DNA from: Nonomuraea roseoviolacea subsp. carminata | Lineage (GTDB): Bacteria; Actinomycetota; Actinomycetes; Streptosporangiales; Streptosporangiaceae | Assembly: GCF_024172185.1 (NCBI RefSeq) | Contig: NZ_JAMZEC010000001.1 | Coordinates: 9,089,001 to 9,153,000 of the forward strand | Direction of reading: 5' to 3' | DNA length: 64,000 bases | Part shown: piece by piece, positions 34,720 through 43,150 of the stretch | Layout of the letters: every line of letters starts with the position of its first letter | How positions within the stretch are numbered: position 1 is the first letter of the stretch | Program-made: the position numbers and the translations under genes | The notes under the pieces: model-generated | Database searches by the model: none | What the model saw: only the letters and a program-made list of their open reading frames with translations | What the model was told of the DNA's origin: nothing

Positions 34720-36009
34720 TCAGCTCCAGTCCTTCATGAAGCCGTGGTACTTCGCGTCGACCTGCTTGAGCGCGTCCTCCGGCCTGGTGCCGTCGAGCAG
34801 CGCCTGGTAGCCCTCGAGCAGCGGCTGGAACAACTGGCCCCCTTCGGGGATCCACGGGCGGGGGACGGCCGTGTCCAGGATCGGCTTGAAGATCGCCACG
34901 TCCTGGCGGCTCTTGACCTTCGGGTCGTCGAAGCTGGAGGCCCGGGTCGGCAGCAGGCCCAGCTCGCTGGAGACGGTGGCCTGCGCCGCCGCCGAGCTCA
35001 TGAAGCGCAGGAACTCGTAGGAGGCGTCGAGGTTCTTGGAGCCGGCGTACACGGCGAGGTTCCACCCGCCGGTCGGCGCTCCCGCCCTCACCGAACCGGC
35101 CGGGACGGGCGCGATGCCGAGGTTGGCCTTGTCCTTGAACTCCTTGCCCTGGTAGATCTCCGACAGCGCCCACGGGCCGTTGTAGATCATCGCGGCCTTG
35201 CCGTCCTTCAGGGCGGTCATGGCGTTGGCGTAGCTGTCCTGGAGCGCGGGCCTGGGCGCGGCCCCTGACGTCACCAGGTCGGCCACCTCCGCCAGGGCCC
35301 TGGCGTTCGCCGGCGAGTTGACGACGATCTTCTTGGTCGTCACGTCCAGCAGGTCGCCGCCCTCGCCGTACAGGAAGGGCAGCAGGAAGTAGGAGTCCAC
35401 GTTGAGCGCCAGGCCGTTGGCTCCCGTCTTGGCCTTGACGTCGAGGGCGACCTTCTTGAGCTCCTCCAGGGTCCTGGGCGCCCGGTCGTGGCCCGCCTTC
35501 TTGAGGAGCCCCTTGTTGTAGATCAGCGCCAGGGTGTCGGTCACCTGCGGCACGGCGTACGTCTTGCCCGCGTACGTGGTGCTGCTCAGCGGCCCCGGCA
35601 GATAGTCGCTCTCGTCGTCCACGGCGCGCGTCCCGGCGAGCGGCTGGAGATAGCCGAGAGAGGCGAACTGCGAGGTCCAGGCGACCTCCGAGCGGATGAC
35701 GTCCGGCGCGCCGCTCCCCGCCTGCGCGGCGGTCTGGAACTGGTTCTGCGCCTGGTCGGACGGCACGTTGACGTACTTGACCTTGATCTTGGGGTACTCG
35801 GCCTCGAACTCCTTGATGAGCTTGCGGAAGGTCGGCCCCTCGCTGTCCGGCCTCGTGGTGTCCCACCAGGTGATCTCACCGGCGATCTGGGCCGGGTCGG
35901 CGGGGGCGGGCTTCGCGGTGCCGGTCGACGCGCCGCCGGCACCGCCGCACGCCGAGGCCGCCACCGCGAGAGCGGCGACGACGGTCACGGTCGAAAAGGC
36001 TCGCCGCAT
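34720..36009 (-). CDS. Sugar-binding lipoprotein of the ABC importer
   Basis: The 429-residue protein has a lipoprotein signal ending ALAVAASACGG. The mature part shows GEITWWDTTRPDSEGPTFRKL, DVIRSEVAWTSQFASLGYLQPL, TYAVPQVTDTLALIYNKGLLKKAG and MIYNGPWALSEI, all typical of MalE-like family 1 binding proteins. It captures sugar outside the membrane and delivers it to the two permeases downstream. ATG 36009 follows GAGGAG. It is the first gene of the operon; a promoter and half-site operators lie upstream. Confidence 0.93.
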   Translation of the reverse strand: MRRAFSTVTVVAALAVAASACGGAGGASTGTAKPAPADPAQIAGEITWWDTTRPDSEGPTFRKLIKEFEAEYPKIKVKYVNVPSDQAQNQFQTAAQAGSGAPDVIRSEVAWTSQFASLGYLQPLAGTRAVDDESDYLPGPLSSTTYAGKTYAVPQVTDTLALIYNKGLLKKAGHDRAPRTLEELKKVALDVKAKTGANGLALNVDSYFLLPFLYGEGGDLLDVTTKKIVVNSPANARALAEVADLVTSGAAPRPALQDSYANAMTALKDGKAAMIYNGPWALSEIYQGKEFKDKANLGIAPVPAGSVRAGAPTGGWNLAVYAGSKNLDASYEFLRFMSSAAAQATVSSELGLLPTRASSFDDPKVKSRQDVAIFKPILDTAVPRPWIPEGGQLFQPLLEGYQALLDGTRPEDALKQVDAKYHGFMKDWS

Positions 36010-36095
36010 GTCTGTCTCCTCATCGGACGTTCAGGGGGTGGGCAGGCCGGCGGCATGGCTCGCCGACCCCAGGGAGCGAGGAGGACGTTACGCGG

Positions 36096-36171
36096 CTGCA
36101 AGAAACTATGAAAGCTCTTGCAACGCTCTGACGGCTATTTCGTTATATTTGCACGCAGAGCAATTGATCAA
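36096..36171 (-). promoter_or_regulatory. Promoter and LacI-type half sites of the sugar importer operon
   Basis: On the minus strand TTGATC (36171-36166) and TATAAC (36147-36142) are spaced by 18 bases. CTTGCAA (36123-36117) and CTTGCAG (36102-36096, as read on the minus strand) follow downstream of the expected transcript start, where a bound repressor would block elongation. The 36010-36363 gap is clearly AT-rich and has no gene. Confidence 0.55.
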
Positions 36172-36190
36172 CTACGTACCGAGATATAAT
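36164..36190 (+). promoter_or_regulatory. Plus-strand TATAAT box without a gene behind it
   Basis: TTGATC (36164-36169) and the perfect TATAAT (36185-36190) are spaced by 15 bases and point towards the 3' end of lacI. The next coding signal is only a 7-codon frame (36191, MDKQGID) and two small hairpins near 36211 and 36295. It could drive a small or antisense RNA, or be chance in AT-rich DNA. Confidence 0.3.
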
Positions 36191-36363
36191 ATGGACAAAC
36201 AGGGCATTGATTGAGGACGGGTGCCCTCAAGACTGAAGGAGAGCTGGAAGCTTGCAGCAAGGGATTGCCAACCGGATGTCCGCTGAGTAACTTCCAGGCA
36301 ACACCTGGAGCGCCTCCGCACGACTCCGCCTCCGACGAACCCCGCGCCGGCGCCCTCCCCGGG

Positions 36364-37392
36364 CTATCCGGCGGCGGACAGGTCCGCGGGCACGGGCGCG
36401 GTCGAGCGGCGGACGACGAGTTCCGGCCGGTGGAGCAGTTCGGTGCGGGGGGCCGGTATCCCGCTGATCTCTTCCAGGAGGCTCGCCACGGCCGCCAGCC
36501 CCATGTCGCGGACCGGCTGACGGACCGTGGTGAGCGGCGGGTCGAGGTACGCCGTCATCGGCGAGTCGTCGAAGCCGACGACCGACACGTCCTCCGGCAC
36601 GCGCAGCCCGGCCTGGCGCACCCCGCGGATCGCGCCGATCGCCATGATGTCGCTGCCGGAGCAGATCGCCGTGCAGTCACGGTCGAGAAGCTGCTGGGCG
36701 GCCGACTGCCCGCCCTCCACCGTGTAGAGCGTGTTGACGACCAGGCCCTCGATGTCGGTGATGCCCGCGTACCTCGCCAGCGCGCGCCGGAAGCCCTCGG
36801 TCTTGCGGATCGTCGGGGTGAAGCGCTCCTGGCCGACGGCCAGGCCGATGCGCCGGTGGCCGAGGGAGACCAGATGGCTGACGGCCATGTCGAGGCCGGC
36901 GGCGTCGTCGTTGGAGATGAAGTGGGCGTCGATGTCGGGCCGGTAACCGTTGATCAGCACCATGGGCAGGCCCAGCTCGCTCAGCCGGGCGTAGCGGGCC
37001 GGGTCGGAACGCGAGTCGGCGTGCAGCCCGTTGACGAAGATGATCCCGGCGACGCCCCGCTCCAGAAGCAGGTTCGTGTAGTCGTCCTCGGTGATGCCTC
37101 CGGGCGTCTGCGTGCACAGGACCGCCGTGTAACCGGACGGCACCAGCGCGCTCTCGATCACCTGGGCGAAGGCCGGGAAGATGGGGTTGGTCAGCTCGGG
37201 AAGGATCATGCCGATCAGGCCGGCGCTCTGCTGCCGCAGCTTGGGCGGGCGCTCGAATCCCAGGACGTCGAGAGCTGTGAGGACCGCTTGCCGGGTGGTC
37301 GACGCCACTCCCGGCTTGCCGTTCAGTACCCGGCTCACAGTCGCCTCGCTCACGCCCGCTTGGGCGGCGATGTCGGCGAGGCGCATTGTCAT
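36364..37392 (-). CDS. LacI-family transcriptional repressor
   Basis: The 342-residue protein has the N-terminal HTH RLADIAAQAGVSEATVSRVLNGKPGVA with the hinge helix TRQAVLTALDVLGF. A periplasmic-binding-protein-like sensor domain follows (LIGMILPELTNPIFPAFAQVIES, GIIFVNGLHAD, VVGFDDSPMTAYLDPPLTTVRQP). ATG 37392 is preceded by TAAATT seven bases upstream, so a leaderless mRNA is likely. The longer frame to 37596 runs through the operator and is not coding. It should repress the adjacent sugar importer operon and itself through TTGCAA/CTGCAA-type sites. Confidence 0.93.
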   Translation of the reverse strand: MTMRLADIAAQAGVSEATVSRVLNGKPGVASTTRQAVLTALDVLGFERPPKLRQQSAGLIGMILPELTNPIFPAFAQVIESALVPSGYTAVLCTQTPGGITEDDYTNLLLERGVAGIIFVNGLHADSRSDPARYARLSELGLPMVLINGYRPDIDAHFISNDDAAGLDMAVSHLVSLGHRRIGLAVGQERFTPTIRKTEGFRRALARYAGITDIEGLVVNTLYTVEGGQSAAQQLLDRDCTAICSGSDIMAIGAIRGVRQAGLRVPEDVSVVGFDDSPMTAYLDPPLTTVRQPVRDMGLAAVASLLEEISGIPAPRTELLHRPELVVRRSTAPVPADLSAAG

Positions 37393-37560
37393 AGTGGCTA
37401 ATTTACCTTTCCCTGCCCATACGCCCAGTTCTTGTCCGCAGACGACCCCGGCAACAGGCCGCGCCGCAGCGTATCGAGCGAGCACGGCTCTTTGCCGGCG
37501 CCCTGGAGCGCGCCGCGGGGGGCGAGCATCGCAGCCTGCGACAACGCCCTTTCTCGTCTT

Positions 37561-37574
37561 CTGCAATGTTGCAG
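37561..37574. promoter_or_regulatory. Palindrome CTGCAA-TG-TTGCAG upstream of lacI
   Basis: Six-base perfect arms flank a 2-base spacer, 170 bases upstream of lacI. The half-site matches CTTGCAA/CTGCAAG sequences at 36096-36123. It is a candidate LacI operator or upstream site of a longer lacI promoter. Confidence 0.5.
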
Positions 37575-37679
37575 CGCATCTGAAAGGATATTGCACGACC
37601 GGGGTGATCGACGTTGCGCGGCCCCCGCCCGCCCCCGCATCGGCGACCTGGCGATGGATCGGCGATCTAGGATGCTCAC

Positions 37680-38108
37680 GTGTTCGAACAAGGTGAAGAC
37701 CCCCGGCCGGCGCGCGGCGCGGTGCGTGAGATCCACTCGCTCGCCCAGGCCGCCACGCTGGCCTACTCCCCCGACCTCGACGGCCTGGCCGATCCCGGTG
37801 AGATCGTCTGGGCGTGGGTGCCGTACGAGGAGGACCCGGCGCGCGGCAAGGACCGTCCGCTGCTGGTCGTCGGCCGCACCGGTCGCCGGCTGCTCGGCGT
37901 CATGCTGTCCAGCAGGGGCGACGACGGCCCCGAGTGGCTGGAGATCGGCGCGTGGGGCCGCGACGGCAAGGTCTCGCACGTGCGGCTGGACCGGGTGTTC
38001 GTGCTGGACGAGGACGACATCCGGCGCGAGGGCGCGGTGCTCGACGTCGACCGGTTCACGCGGGTCGCGGCCCGGCTGATGAAGCTGTACGGCTGGCAGG
38101 CGGGCTGA
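37680..38108 (+). CDS. PemK/MazF-fold protein
   Basis: The 142-residue protein shows the MazF-like core GEIVWAWVPYEEDPARGKDRPLL in its first half, then VVGRTGRRLLGVMLSS and SHVRLDRVFVLDEDDIRREGAVL. MazF/PemK enzymes are ribonuclease toxins of type II toxin-antitoxin pairs, but no antitoxin gene is adjacent. The N-terminus has about 35 extra residues. TAGGAT lies six bases before GTG 37680, so it is probably leaderless. It is followed after four bases by a tyrosine phosphatase gene, an uncommon partner. A housekeeping or solitary role is as likely as toxicity. Confidence 0.8.
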   Translation: MFEQGEDPRPARGAVREIHSLAQAATLAYSPDLDGLADPGEIVWAWVPYEEDPARGKDRPLLVVGRTGRRLLGVMLSSRGDDGPEWLEIGAWGRDGKVSHVRLDRVFVLDEDDIRREGAVLDVDRFTRVAARLMKLYGWQAG

Positions 38109-38112
38109 GGCG

Positions 38113-38847
38113 GTGGGGACGCGGCACATCAGGTTCGAGCGGCTGCACAACTTCCGCGACCTCGGCGGTTACCGGACACGTTACGGGCGCTCGACGCGCT
38201 GGGGGCGGCTCTACCGCTCCGACTCGCTGTCGAAGCTGCGCGACGCGGACTGGGACCGGTTCGTGAAGCTGGGCGTGCGCACAGTCATCGACCTGCGCTA
38301 CCCGTGGGAGATCTCCGCCCGGGGGCGGGTACCGCACCTCGACGGGCTCGCCTACCACAACCTCAGCATCGAGCACCGCCCGTACGACCAGGCGGCGCTC
38401 GCCGCCGACATCGACACGGCGCGCTACCTCGCCGACCGGTACGCCGAGGTCGCGCACGACGGCGCGGAGGAGCTGCGGGAGGCGCTGGAGCTCATCGCCT
38501 CGGACGCGCACGCGCCCCTGGTGTTCCACTGCGCCTCCGGCAAGGACCGCACCGGCCTGCTCGCCGCGCTCGTGCTGACGCTGGTGGGCGTGGACGAGGA
38601 GACCGTCGCCGCCGACTTCGCCCTCACCGACCTCGCGGCCGGGCGGCTGGTCGCCGACTGGCGCGCCGCGCACCCGGACCGCACCCTGCTGTGGCCGGGG
38701 TACGGTCGGGCGCCGGCGGACATCATGAGGTTCTTCCTGGCGGACCTGGCCGCCGCCCACGGCTCCGTCGAGCGGTACGTCGCGGAGCACCTGGGCGTGG
38801 ACGGCGACGTCGTCGAGGCGCTACGGGAGCGTCTGCTGGAGCCGTGA
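38113..38847 (+). CDS. Tyrosine-protein phosphatase (MptpB-like)
   Basis: The 244-residue protein begins with FERLHNFRDLGGYRTRYG, the typical start of the MptpB/LipA-like family. The phosphate-binding loop is FHCASGKDRTGLLAAL, with Cys nucleophile and Arg. The Lys and Asp in the loop (GKDR) are typical of enzymes that also act on phosphoinositides. Asp general acid may be in VIDLRYPWEI. GTG 38113 starts four bases after the PemK-like gene, so the two are co-transcribed. Its last 27 bases overlap the convergent MFS gene. Confidence 0.9.
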   Translation: MGTRHIRFERLHNFRDLGGYRTRYGRSTRWGRLYRSDSLSKLRDADWDRFVKLGVRTVIDLRYPWEISARGRVPHLDGLAYHNLSIEHRPYDQAALAADIDTARYLADRYAEVAHDGAEELREALELIASDAHAPLVFHCASGKDRTGLLAALVLTLVGVDEETVAADFALTDLAAGRLVADWRAAHPDRTLLWPGYGRAPADIMRFFLADLAAAHGSVERYVAEHLGVDGDVVEALRERLLEP

Positions 38848-40011
38848 CGCGTCCCGCGACGTGGGCCCACGCCCCGTGAGGTGGGCGGCCGCCGCGACGG
38901 CGAGCGCGGCGGCCACCAGCGCCGCGCTCACCCACACCGGCGAGCGGTAGCCGAGCCCGGCGCCGATCGTGATCCCGCCGAGCCAGGGACCGGCGGCGGC
39001 CCCGACGTTGAACGCGGCCGTGGCGAAGCTCCCGGCCAGCGTCGGCGCCTGCGTCGCCGCGTACAGGACCTGGGACACCAGCGTCGAGCCGACGGCGAAC
39101 GACAGCGCGCCCTGCGTGAAGACCAGCACCGCCACGGCGACCGGCGAGCCCGCGACCGCCGCGAGCACCGCCCACCCCGCCACCAGCGCCGCGCCGCCGG
39201 CGGTCAGGAGGAGCCGGGGCCGGCTGTCGGCCAGCCGCCCGCCGGCGGTCACCCCGGCGAACGAGCCGAGCCCGAACAGCACCAGCAGCCCGGGCAGCCA
39301 TCCCGGGGCGATCCCGGCGACCGAGGTGGCCAGCGGGGCGAGGTACGTGAACGTGCAGAAGGTCGCGCCGTTGACCAGTGCGGCCAGGAGGAGCAGCACG
39401 AGGAGCCGGGGGTCGCGCAGCGCCCTCGCCTCACGCCGGGCCCCGCCCCCGTCGCCGGTACGGGCCGGATCGGCCGGGACGGAGCGCAGGACCGCCGCGA
39501 CAGCGGGCACCGACAGCAGGGCCACGGCCCAGAACGCCGAGCGCCATCCCCACAGGTTTCCGAGCACGGCGCCGGCCGGGACGCCGGCGACGCATGCCAG
39601 GGTGACACCGCCCAGCAGGATGGACGTGGCCCGCCCCTTGGCCCCCGGCGGCGCCGTCGCGGCGGCGGTGGCCACGGCGACCGCGAGGAACCCGGCGTTG
39701 GCCACGGCCCCCGCGAACCGGGTGGCCAGCAGCACCTCGAAGCTCGCGGTGACCGCGCCGAGGACGTGCAGGAGCAGGAACGAGACGAGGAACACGAGCA
39801 GGGCCCGGCGGCGTGGCCAGCGCATGCTGAGCGCGGCCGTCAGGGGCGCTCCGACGATCATCCCGGCGGCGAACGCCGAGGTGAGCGCTCCGGCCGCCGG
39901 GACGGAGACCCGCAGGTCGGCGGCGATGTCCGGGACGAGGCCGGACAGCATGAACTCGGACGTTCCCATGGCGAACACGGCCAGTCCGAGGAGGTACAGG
40001 GCGAAAGGCAC
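38821..40011 (-). CDS. MFS exporter, Cmx/CmlR-like (chloramphenicol-type) drug efflux family
   Basis: The 396-residue protein has twelve predicted membrane segments. The N-terminus PFALYLLGLAVFAMGTSEFM and the motif SMRWPRRRALLVFLVSFLLLH fit DHA1 family drug:proton antiporters, in particular actinomycete chloramphenicol exporters. Motif C-like sequence is GVTLACVAGVPAGAVLG. GTG 40011 is chosen because GCGGAG lies seven bases before it and it aligns with known N-termini; the TTG start at 40026 would add five residues. Drug specificity cannot be judged. It overlaps the phosphatase gene end to end. Confidence 0.87.
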   Translation of the reverse strand: MPFALYLLGLAVFAMGTSEFMLSGLVPDIAADLRVSVPAAGALTSAFAAGMIVGAPLTAALSMRWPRRRALLVFLVSFLLLHVLGAVTASFEVLLATRFAGAVANAGFLAVAVATAAATAPPGAKGRATSILLGGVTLACVAGVPAGAVLGNLWGWRSAFWAVALLSVPAVAAVLRSVPADPARTGDGGGARREARALRDPRLLVLLLLAALVNGATFCTFTYLAPLATSVAGIAPGWLPGLLVLFGLGSFAGVTAGGRLADSRPRLLLTAGGAALVAGWAVLAAVAGSPVAVAVLVFTQGALSFAVGSTLVSQVLYAATQAPTLAGSFATAAFNVGAAAGPWLGGITIGAGLGYRSPVWVSAALVAAALAVAAAAHLTGRGPTSRDASRLQQTLP

Positions 40012-40026
40012 GGTGAGGCTCCGCAA

Positions 40027-40422
40027 CGATGTCGTGGATCGAGTCGTCGGACGAACGGTCGCGGGGCCGCCCTCACCCGTCTCCGCATCGAGGATCCCGA
40101 AGGGAGAGGAGGTGGCGCGTCGGCGCGCCGGATCCCTGTCACAGGAGGTGACGTGCTGGTCCGGGCGGAGGCGGACGCGGCCCCGCGCTCGCGGCGGTCG
40201 GGGGGCTGCGACGGACGCGCGCCCGAGCGCCCTCCGGCCTCAGCGGGGACGGGAGGGTCGCGGGACGACGTCGGACGAGGCCACCGGACGACCGGTGGCT
40301 AGCGTCTTGACGCCTCGGGGCCTGACATGGGGCCCAACCCTAGCCTCGCCTCCCGATCATGTCCAAGGATTTGCGTCACGGCCGCCGGTGAGAGGTCCGG
40401 ACCTGGCTGGAATCATGGCGGC
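40027..40422. other. Divergent intergenic region with two inverted repeats
   Basis: No gene is seen in this 396-base gap. GTCAC-AGGAG-GTGAC lies at 40138-40152, and CCACCGG-ACGA-CCGGTGG at 40281-40298. Either may be an operator for the MFS gene or the oxidase gene. The +strand AATCAT box at 40411 stands six bases before the oxidase ATG. Confidence 0.5.
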
Positions 40423-41748
40423 ATGCGGGTCACAGTGATCGGAAGCGGGATCGTCGGGGCAAGCGCCGCGTACCACCTGAGCAGCCACGGGGCGGACGTC
40501 GTCGTGGTGGACGCGGACCTGGACGGGCAGGCCACGGCGGCCGGGGCGGGAATCGTGTGCCCGTGGGTGGACCATCCCGACGACGACGCCTGGTACGCCC
40601 TGGCCCGCTCGGGCGCGCGGCACTACCCGGAGCTGATGGAGGCGCTGGGCGAGGACCTCGGGTACGAGCGGGTGGGGGCGCTGCTGGTCGCCGAGGACCC
40701 GGCTGAGCTGGAACCGGTGCGGGCGCTGCTGGAGCGGCGGTACGCCGGAGCGCCCGAGATGGGCGAGGTGAGCGTGGTCCCGGACCCGGCGCGCCTGTTC
40801 CCGCCGCTGGCGGAGGGGTTGACCGCGGTGCACGTGCCGGGGGCGGCCCGGGTGGACGGCCGCGCCGTCCGCGACGCGCTGCTGCGCGCGGCGGTGCGGC
40901 AGGGGGCCGAGCTGCGCACGGGCGTGGCGACGCTGACGGCGCGGGGCGAGGTGCTGCTGAGCTCCGGTGACGGGAGCGTCACGTCCGGCGCTCTGCCTGG
41001 GCCTGACGCGGGTGGTGGCGACGGGTCGTGGCGGCAGGCGGCCCCGGTCGCGGGCGCTCAGTCCGGGACGCGGGCGGACGCGTGGGAGCCGGAGGAACGC
41101 CGGGCGGCCCCGGAGGAACGCCGGGCGGCCCCGGAGGAACGCGGGGCGGCCCCGGAGGAACGCGGGGCGGCCCTGGAGGAACGCGGGGCGGTCGGAAAGG
41201 ACCGGGCCGGGGAGGGCGCGACTGAGGAGAAGGTCGCGGCGGACATGGTGGTCGTGGCGGCCGGGGCGTGGAGTGGGGCCGTGTGCCGGCCGCTCGGCGT
41301 GGAGATCCCCGTCTTCCCTCGCCGCGGCCAGATCGTGCACGCGGTCCTCGACGGCGCCGACACCGCCGGGTGGCCCATCGTGCTGCCCCACGTCGGCCCG
41401 TACCTGCTGGGCTTCCCCGGTTCGCGGGTGGTCGTGGGGGCGACGGTCGAGGACGTGGGGTTCGTGCCGCGCGTCACGATGGGCGGGCTGGAGGAGGTGC
41501 TGCGCGCCGGGCTCCGCCTCGCCCCCGGCCTGGCCGGGGCCACGGTGACCGAGACCCGGGTGGGGCTGCGGCCCGTCCGGGCGGGCGGGCCGCCCCTGAT
41601 GTGCCGGGCGGGCGAGCGGGTGGTGGTCGCCACGGGGCTGAGCGCGTACGGGCTGACGGCGGGACCGTACGCGGGGCTCCTCGCGGCGCGGCTCGCGCTC
41701 GGCGAACCCGCGCCGCTGGACCTGACGCCGTACCGCCTCCCCTCCTGA
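40423..41748 (+). CDS. DAO-family FAD-dependent oxidoreductase with repeat insertion
   Basis: The 441-residue protein has the FAD-binding motif VTVIGSGIVGASAAYHLSSHGADVV in its first 30 residues, split here as GSGIVGASAAYHL. VVAAGAWSGAVCRPLGVEIPVFPRRGQ and GLRPVRAGGPPLM are typical of glycine/D-amino-acid oxidases. Residues about 190-275 are an insertion without counterpart in the family; it includes five exact-length heptads of EERRAAP type coded by 21-bp repeats. The insertion sits before the second FAD-contact strand (VAADMVVVAAGAW) and may be a surface loop. ATG 40423 is probably leaderless. The substrate is a small amine or amino acid, unknown. Confidence 0.85.
   Translation: MRVTVIGSGIVGASAAYHLSSHGADVVVVDADLDGQATAAGAGIVCPWVDHPDDDAWYALARSGARHYPELMEALGEDLGYERVGALLVAEDPAELEPVRALLERRYAGAPEMGEVSVVPDPARLFPPLAEGLTAVHVPGAARVDGRAVRDALLRAAVRQGAELRTGVATLTARGEVLLSSGDGSVTSGALPGPDAGGGDGSWRQAAPVAGAQSGTRADAWEPEERRAAPEERRAAPEERGAAPEERGAALEERGAVGKDRAGEGATEEKVAADMVVVAAGAWSGAVCRPLGVEIPVFPRRGQIVHAVLDGADTAGWPIVLPHVGPYLLGFPGSRVVVGATVEDVGFVPRVTMGGLEEVLRAGLRLAPGLAGATVTETRVGLRPVRAGGPPLMCRAGERVVVATGLSAYGLTAGPYAGLLAARLALGEPAPLDLTPYRLPS
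41089..41193. repeat. Five 21-bp in-frame repeats inside the FAD oxidase gene
   Basis: Units of 21 bases (core CCGGAGGAACGCCGGGCGGC) start at 41089, 41110, 41131, 41152 and 41173. They encode a charged heptad and keep the frame. The last two units have single-base changes. Confidence 0.92.
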
Positions 41749-41782
41749 ACCCGGCGCCCCCGGGACGGCCACCGCCCGCCAG

Positions 41783-41856
41783 GGTTCAGCCGGCCGGGAA
41801 GTGCGCGCGGTCGGCCAACCGCGAAGTTGGCGCGGTCAGCCGACCGGGAAGTTGGC
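41783..41856. repeat. Three 24-25-bp repeats at the stop of the FAD-linked oxidase gene
   Basis: Units at 41783-41806, 41807-41831 and 41832-41856 follow GCGGTCAGCCGACCGGGAAG. The last unit covers the coding end and TCA stop (41836-41838) of the minus-strand gene. The outermost unit keeps a TCA, and the middle one has TCG. Confidence 0.8.
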
Positions 41857-43128
41857 GCGGAAGACGTTCCGCGGGTCGTGTGCGCGCTTGACGGTCCGCA
41901 GCCGGGCCAGCGCCTCCGGTGTGAAGGCGTCGGCCGCGCTCTCGCCGGGGTTGAGGAAGGTGTACGGCTTGCGGCCGCTGACCGGCAGGGCGCCGGCGAT
42001 GTCGCGCTGCCGGGCCGTGACGGCCTCGGCCGTGGCCGGGTCGGCGGGGATCCCGAACAGGTACAGCACGTAGGGCTCCGCCAGAGCGCCGGGCGGGCTG
42101 TCGGACGGGCGGGCCAGCGCGCCCCCCAGGTGCCGGATCTGCACGCTCAGCAGCGGCGCGATGGGGTCGGCCAGCAACGCCTTGGCCGCCGCGTCGTCCA
42201 GCTCGGTCAGCAGCTCGGCCCGCGACAGGCCCGCGCCGGGGTCGGTGGGCTCGGCGGTGATGGAGCCCAGCTCCGCGGGCGACATGACGCCGCGGCTGTC
42301 GGACAGCGGCGCGGCCAGGCCGTCCAGCGGGGCCAGCAGGTCGCGTGCCTCGTCCGGGTCGCCGAGGTACGTCGCGTCGACGGCGACCATGGGGGCGGCG
42401 CCGGGGAAGTGGAGCAGGTCCAGCCAGACGGTCAGCTCGTCCGGGGCCGTGGCGGTGATGCGCCGGTAGGCGTCCATGACGGCGGGGGCGTGCTCGGCGG
42501 TCCACAGGACGCGCCCGCCGTACAGGCGCGGCGCGGGGCGCAGGGCCAGCTCCAGCGCGGTGACGACCGCGAAGTCGCCGCCCCCGCCGCGCAGCGCCCA
42601 GAACAGGTCGGGGTCGGCGTCCGCGGTGACGCGCCGCGGCCGTCCGTCGGCGTCGACGACGTCGAACGCGGTGACGCTGTCGGCGACCCACCCGTACGCG
42701 CGGCCGAACCAGCTCAGCCCGCCGCCGAGGGCGACGCCCGTGACACTGACGACCGGCGAGCTGCCGGGCAGCCCGGTCAGGCCGTGCGGCGCGGCGGCGG
42801 CCTGCAGCCGGCCCGAGGCCACGCCCGCGCCGACGCGGGCGCGGCGGGCCACGGGGTCGATGTCGAGGGTGTCCAGCAGCCGGGTGCGCAGCAGGATCGC
42901 GCCGTCGGTACGGCCGCTCGCGCCGTGCCCGTTCGGCTGGGTCGCGATGCCCAGTCCCGCCGGGCCGGCGTACCGGACGAGGGCGGCGACGTCGTCGGCG
43001 TCGGCGGCCTCGACCACGGCGGCCACGGGCTGCTCGACGGCCAGGTTCCAGGGGCGGCTGGCGGCGTCGAACCCGGGGTCGCCGGGCAGCAGGACCTGGC
43101 CGCGCACGGCCGATCGCAAGGTTTCCAT
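41836..43128 (-). CDS. FAD-linked oxidase (BBE / PCMH type)
   Basis: The 430-residue protein has the FAD_binding_4 domain: VAAVVEAADADDVAALVRYA, then TQPNGHGASGRTDGAILLRT, where the His may link FAD covalently. GVTGVALGGG-like VSVTGVALGGGLSWFGRAYG and DLFWALRGGGGDFAVVTALEL are hallmark motifs. The C-terminal BBE motif appears as FLNPGESAADAF and KRAHDPRNVFRANFPV. It would oxidise an alcohol, sugar or natural product. ATG 43128 follows GAGGA. It is 22 bases downstream of the SnoaL-like gene and likely in one operon, under the divergent LysR gene. Confidence 0.9.
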   Translation of the reverse strand: METLRSAVRGQVLLPGDPGFDAASRPWNLAVEQPVAAVVEAADADDVAALVRYAGPAGLGIATQPNGHGASGRTDGAILLRTRLLDTLDIDPVARRARVGAGVASGRLQAAAAPHGLTGLPGSSPVVSVTGVALGGGLSWFGRAYGWVADSVTAFDVVDADGRPRRVTADADPDLFWALRGGGGDFAVVTALELALRPAPRLYGGRVLWTAEHAPAVMDAYRRITATAPDELTVWLDLLHFPGAAPMVAVDATYLGDPDEARDLLAPLDGLAAPLSDSRGVMSPAELGSITAEPTDPGAGLSRAELLTELDDAAAKALLADPIAPLLSVQIRHLGGALARPSDSPPGALAEPYVLYLFGIPADPATAEAVTARQRDIAGALPVSGRKPYTFLNPGESAADAFTPEALARLRTVKRAHDPRNVFRANFPVG

Positions 43129-43150
43129 GGGGTTCCTCAAGTGTTGGGGG

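Noticed and set aside
36211-37401. 396-codon plus-strand frame
   Set aside because: It is antisense to lacI, whose HTH and sensor motifs are unambiguous.
37398-38150. 250-codon minus-strand frame across the PemK-like gene
   Set aside because: It is antisense to the PemK-like gene, contains the lacI upstream region, and has no domain.
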